From assembly GCA_033032175.1 (NCBI GenBank), contig CM065320.1, positions 4,216,001 to 4,280,000 on the forward strand: a DNA stretch of 64,000 nt, read 5' to 3'. Of this stretch, positions 48,601 through 54,600 are shown one piece after another. A program made the translations under genes and the position numbers. The stretch comes from Saturnia japonica. Lineage: Eukaryota > Arthropoda > Insecta > Lepidoptera > Saturniidae. The notes beneath the pieces are model-generated. The model was given only the letters and a program-made list of their open reading frames with translations. It was not told the origin of the DNA and made no database searches. Each line of letters begins with the position of its first letter. The first letter of the stretch is position 1.

Positions 48601-51600
48601 ACTTTGCTGAGCTATGATAACAAATAAAAACCATATTCTTTCTTTACCACTTAAAATAAAATAAAATAAACTTCATAAAATGATGTAGTAATAAACAAAT
48701 ATATTTCTTAGCTGTAACAGCGGAGCGTTTCTTTCGCATCGACAAGGCACAAGAAAATATTCACTACCCGACTGACATTGGTCACGAGAATATCTATATA
48801 TTGGACGCGGCTCCTCAGACTCCAGACACTGAGACGACGGTTCAACCCGACACGACGGCCTCTTTGGACCGCACTGGACCTTCAGTATCGCTTGATACAA
48901 CCACTGGGCTATCAGTGTCCTTGGATATATCTCAGAGTGTGGACACACCGAGCGCCGGTGTATCATTGGATGTTCCAGAATCACACGCCAGGTTCGTCTA
49001 ACATTCTTAATTCGCTGCAGCCCGACGTGCCGTGCCGTTCTAGTTCAACAGGATAGCACGAATAGCTCACTAAATTCACATAAATTACAGAATGATTGAG
49101 CCTCATTCAGTGTATTCTAAATCGTTAATAACGTTTTATAAGTATCTGTACTAATCTTACATTTTCACTAAATAAAACTTATTGCATATAATATATGGAA
49201 ACGCAATATCCAAGTTTCAAGAATATATTACTGTGGATGTTCAAAACGCAGTATATCTGCAAATGTACTATTAGGTATATGTTAACATTAACCAAGTTAA
49301 CAAATTAATGTCAGTTATTCTATTGCGGCCGGCGAGCGCTATTAATCACAAGGCCAACTTAATCGAACCTAGCATGTCGTTATTGGATTTAACAATTTAT
49401 GATTTAACATTCACCGAAGTATGACCGATTTTATTACACTTATTAAAAAAATTCGGACTTATATAATCGAAATTGGTGATTGTCAACATACGCTCGTAAA
49501 TCTTAACACCCTCCCATTTTGGACATTCACGATAACATAATTACTATAAAGTTTTTTTTTTTAATTTTAATTTACTTTTACTATCAATACCTTTACTATT
49601 TATGAGGTCGACGTACATATATTAATTTCGCAGAACTTTTATCTATATATCTATACATAGAATAAAGTAAAGTCGCTTTCCGTCGTTTGACCCTATGTAC
49701 GCATAGATCTTTTAAATTACGAAACAAAATTTAATGCGGTTTTTAGTATAATTTAGAGATTTTTTTTACAGAAAGATAAGTTCTCGATGGCAGAATATGT
49801 TTATCTCCTAAGGTTGACTTGCAATAACCATTTTTATCTTCAAGAAAATATTTTAAAATATTACCTTATTAGCGAACCTAATTTCTCTGATTCATTATTA
49901 ATCTTTATCCAGATAAGTTAGTTAACTTGGGCGTTTAATGTAGATTACAATTGTCCTCTACAATTTTCCATTTAAATGAATGCCGTAGAAGATATCACGA
50001 ATTCAAAATTGTTCTGAGTAAAACCGATCGCGGTCGACTGGCCGCCACTATGAACTATCAATATTAAAGCGATAAACTCTAAATCAGTCTTTTTATAAAA
50101 CGTACTTTACACTACACTACTTTGTAAATTGTACCCGTGCTAAGCTGGGGCGGGTCGCTAGTATGTATATAATGCATTGATTACCAATAACACTATAAAC
50201 GGTGTTGAACACCGTTGTTTTCCTTCAACACTAAAGGGGGTTTATGTATACATATCATCCTGTACTAACAAAAAATAATTCAATCTTCCTTGTGTACTTG
50301 TAGAGCATTATAATTATCATTAATATTACTTGTATTCGTAACAAGCGAAAAAGTATAGTAACACCGTAAATCTCCTATTTAGCTTTCAATGTCAGCTGAA
50401 ACGTATTTGTTGACATGTAAATTAAACTTTTACCTCACACAGTGAATCTGGCTTGGAAAGCCCAGTGCGGACTTCGGAAGAATTACTCTCCCCACAAACA
50501 CCACCCCCTACAATCCCCATCCCACCTGCACCGAGTACCCCAAAATCTGTTGCAACTGGTACTCCTAAAACCGCAGCACCCGGTACCCCAAATACTCAAA
50601 TACTCGCAACTCCTAAAGTTTCATCAGCTCCTGATACCCCAAAAACATCCGCTCCTTTAACACCAAAAGCCACGCCTCCGTCCTTGCCGAAAATTGCTAT
50701 ACTAACTCACGAGTCCAATTCACCACCACTGTGCACCAGTCCACCGGCGAAAGATATTCAACCGACACATGACTCCATAGCGCGGTTCAAAACGTGAGTA
50801 TTATGATAGTTACAGCTTTGTGTTTGTGTACGTATATACTATGATTTATTATGTATATATTTTTTTCAATTATGGTGTAATCAAGTTTTTAATATTAAAG
50901 GAAAATAAAAGTTCCTTCTCATTTCAACGAAGAAAATTACAAATATGTCATCGTATTTACACGAGATTTCCTCATAACAGTTTTTTCTTTATAATTGTTT
51001 TAACATAAAGTATAACTACAGGAATAAATGAAATATGTGACCAAAAATATAAGTGTACTTGCAATGTTTCTGCTGCTTTCGCTCGTTGATGCAACTTTCT
51101 TAGTTTATAATTATCTTCATCATTCAGACCGAGCTGCGGCAAATTATCATCATTACTACATAATATATTTTCTAATTATAGAAATTTATAAATTATTAAA
51201 ATTTACATATACATATATATATATATATATTATTTTTATATAATATATCTATTATGATTTACAATACAAGGCCAAGCGTTGTGGTCGATGTCTAACTCTG
51301 TCGAACTTCACCCAAGGAAAGGCTCATGGTTGGCCCGTACCATGATAGTGCGGCAGTTTTTATATATATATATCTAGATAGACGACTAATTATACTTAGA
51401 ATTTATCAATGTCGATAATTATTCATGTATTATAATTATATTATCAAAGATTTTAAATTATGCTTACTTTTATAAAATATAACGATATGTACAATATATA
51501 TCTCAGGTGTTTGCAGTACCTAATAACGTTGTAGATATCTTCTTTTAGTCGTTATATAATTATTATCAACTTCGTGACTTTGTAGAGTTATTGCAGCAAA

Positions 51601-54600
51601 TTACAGAATACAATTATGACGTAAGTTTAACGCACACGTGTGATTTCTATAGCACAATGCACATTTAAAACTTCATTTGCACTCTATCTTTTCTCTATTC
51701 TATTGCATGCAGCATTCACGAAAAACTATTTGGACTTGACCAAGAAGTATTTGGCTATAGGTGAGATTCACTTAAGTATTTTAGTCACTGTAGTATAAAC
51801 TCTTGTGTATGCCTGGAAAATTTGTAATACGTCTACAAAATAGTATTTGTTAATTGGTTACTTCAAATTACAAATATTTTAAACATTTATATTATTATAA
51901 TATTTAATCCTTTCATATTTAAAAAATAATGAAATTAAATAACTCCATTATTGTTTCAGAAATCTGTTAGAAAAAACTTCTGATACACTTCTAAAGGCAG
52001 CCAAAGTTGGCGATCTAAAAATGGTACGTTAATTAAATCAAGAATTATTGTGTGTGCCATTTGAAATTTTAGGATATCCTTAGAATTAAAAAAAAAAACA
52101 AATTTTATTCAGGAAATGTTCTCAAATCAATTAAGTACTCAAAATGGAGAATGTAATAAAATGTTTTTCGATATTGTTTAGATAAAAATATGAAGGTAGC
52201 TATATATGTATAGCATTAATGCTATTTGTGAATAACATAACATACCATCACGCCTGTATTCCCCGAAGGGTTAGGTAGAGGTGTACTAATGTACACCCAC
52301 AGTTCGCCGAGTATGTTTTTAGGTCCCATGTAATAGGGGGCGAGCCTATTGCCATTAACCGGGCACGAAACCAAACTCCGACCTGCTACTAAGAATTTCA
52401 TAGGAATAACCCAATAACACTATGCTCGACCTGGGATTCGAACCCAGGACTTCACTCATAGCAGTCGCGCTTACGACCACTAGGCTAACGAGGCAGATGT
52501 GAATGTTTGTAAAGGGTGTCTCAGAATGTTTTTCGTTTTTAGATGTTAAATAAAAAACAAAAGATCAATTAAATCTCGTTTTATTTAATGTTAGTTTAAA
52601 GAGCAATTCTTGAAGCTTATTTTTGAAAAACAACCGTTTTCAAACGCGCACCATTCATTTGTTCACACGCATTTAACCTGGAGCTAAAATTTTTTATAAC
52701 TCGCTTGAGCATCGCTCTTGGAATAGAGTTGATTTCTTCAGTAATTCTTTGCTTCAAAACATTCAGGTTAGGTGGCAATGGATTGTAAACTTTTCTCTTT
52801 AGGTAGACCCATAGGAAGAAATCAGCAGGCGTTAAATCAGGGCTCCTCGGTGGCCAATTGATGTCTCCTCGGCGACTTATCACTCTTCCAGGAAATAAAT
52901 CGTGAAGACCAGCTAATGAGTCATTTGTAACATGAGAAGTGGCTCCATCTTGCTGGAAAAAGGTGTTGTGGTTGTAGCCCTTCTGGTTTTGTCATTTCTG
53001 TAGCCAAAAAGTCCGGATCATATGGCAATATCGGTCAGAATTAACGGTCTGAGTTCGACCTCGGTCATAAGTCGCCGAGGAGACATCAATTGGTCACCGA
53101 GGAGCCCTGATTTAACGCCTGCTGATTTCTTTCTATGGGGCTACCTAAAAGGCAAAGTTTACAATCCATTAGCACCCAACCTGAATGTTTTGAAGCAAAG
53201 AATCACTGAAGAAATCAACTCTATTCCAAGAGCGATGCTCCAGCGAGTTATTTAAAATAGAATTGATCTTTAAATTAACATTAAATAAAATGAGATTTGA
53301 TTGATATTTTGTTTTTTATTTAACATCTTAAAACGAAAAACATTCTGAGACACCTTTATATAGGTACTAACTTATTGATATTGTTTTACTAAAGCACTCG
53401 CAAACTTGTTTGCTATACACGGTAAACGCTAGTTTGCTAACTTAGTCAGTAATATAGTAAACTGACCTAAAATATGCAAATCCCATTAAAGATGAAAGAG
53501 CTTCACTCGGCCGGCTACTCCCTAATGTCAATCGATGCAACCGGACAGACGGCACTTCACGTCGCAGCGAGATATGGCAACAAGGAGATTGTCAAGTACT
53601 TGATAGCGTGTGCTCCCACTGCCATTCTGAATATGCGGGATAACGAGCGAGGGCAAACAGCGTTGCATAAAGCGGCCGCGCACAAGAGACGTGCTATATG
53701 TTGTATGTTAGTGGCAGGGGGTGCCTCCCTAACGAGGCAGGATCACGCTGGGCTCACACCGCGGCATCTTGCACTGCGCGCTGAAGATCACGATTTAGCC
53801 GCTTATTTAGAAAGTAAGTACGATAATAGTTAAATGTACGACGATAAAGATTAAAATTAAGTTTGTGCTTTTCGAGAAAAGGCTTTAGTGGAATATGTAC
53901 TTGTATACGAATTTCGTGTACTCGTTTATTGTTTACCATCAGACGCTTATGCGCAGACTAGAAAAACAAACAATTGAAAATTATACCTGAGAATAACATA
54001 AGAACACAGAAATGTATAAACTAAAAGGCCTGTTTGCTTACAAAATATGTTAGTCTGTTTACTTAACAGAAAAGTTTCGGTAAATTTACTTTATTTCTTA
54101 ACGAATGTTTGGATTCTAAATATTTTAGGCCTGCTCGGAGAGTTGTTTGATGCTACTATTTGAATCCTTGTACTCCTAATCTATCCAAATAAATAAAATT
54201 GATGTTTTTGTTTTAATGCCAAAATAACAGCTAATTAATAAATCCATATGAAAGTATATACGTTACTTATAACAAAACCCGTTTTTTGAAGGGTAAACTT
54301 CTTTTAGCGCGGTACACATATTTTTAGATGAGATAAAATCTCTGGACTCGCGACACTGTTACGAGACGCAGCTATAGTGTGTGCATATATACATGTACAT
54401 ATAGCATACCGCGAACGCGTCTTTCATAAAAGAATATTAAATGTATTTTAAAGTTTCTAATAATTAATAAAATATAATTCATAAATAAAACGCAATTCAT
54501 AACCCAATAACCCTAGTACCCATCTAAAAAATGTCTAACGCGCCAAAATAAGTTTTCATTTCTGTCGGCACTCCCGGAGTGCAACCCGTAATTATGTTTT

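Larger units (their letters stand above)
52512..53356. mobile_element. Head-to-head pair of DD41D Tc1/mariner fragments
   Basis: Terminal repeats GGGTGTCTCAGAATG (left) and CATTCTGAGACACC (right) are inverse, flanked by TA (52510-52511 and 53357-53358). The left unit (minus, about 52512-53047) and the right unit (plus, about 53050-53356) each encode the same transposase C-terminus, so the element is a large imperfect palindrome of 845 bp. The right arm lacks about 100 bp present in the left. It lies in intron 15, 135 bp before exon 16. Confidence 0.8.

Noticed and set aside
51205..51245. AT dinucleotide tract
   Set aside because: Ordinary microsatellite in AT-rich intron; similar tracts occur near 16710 and 51360.
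53022..53255. Independent gene from ATG 53022
   Set aside because: The first codons are junction DNA of the palindromic transposon and the remainder is a broken transposase end.
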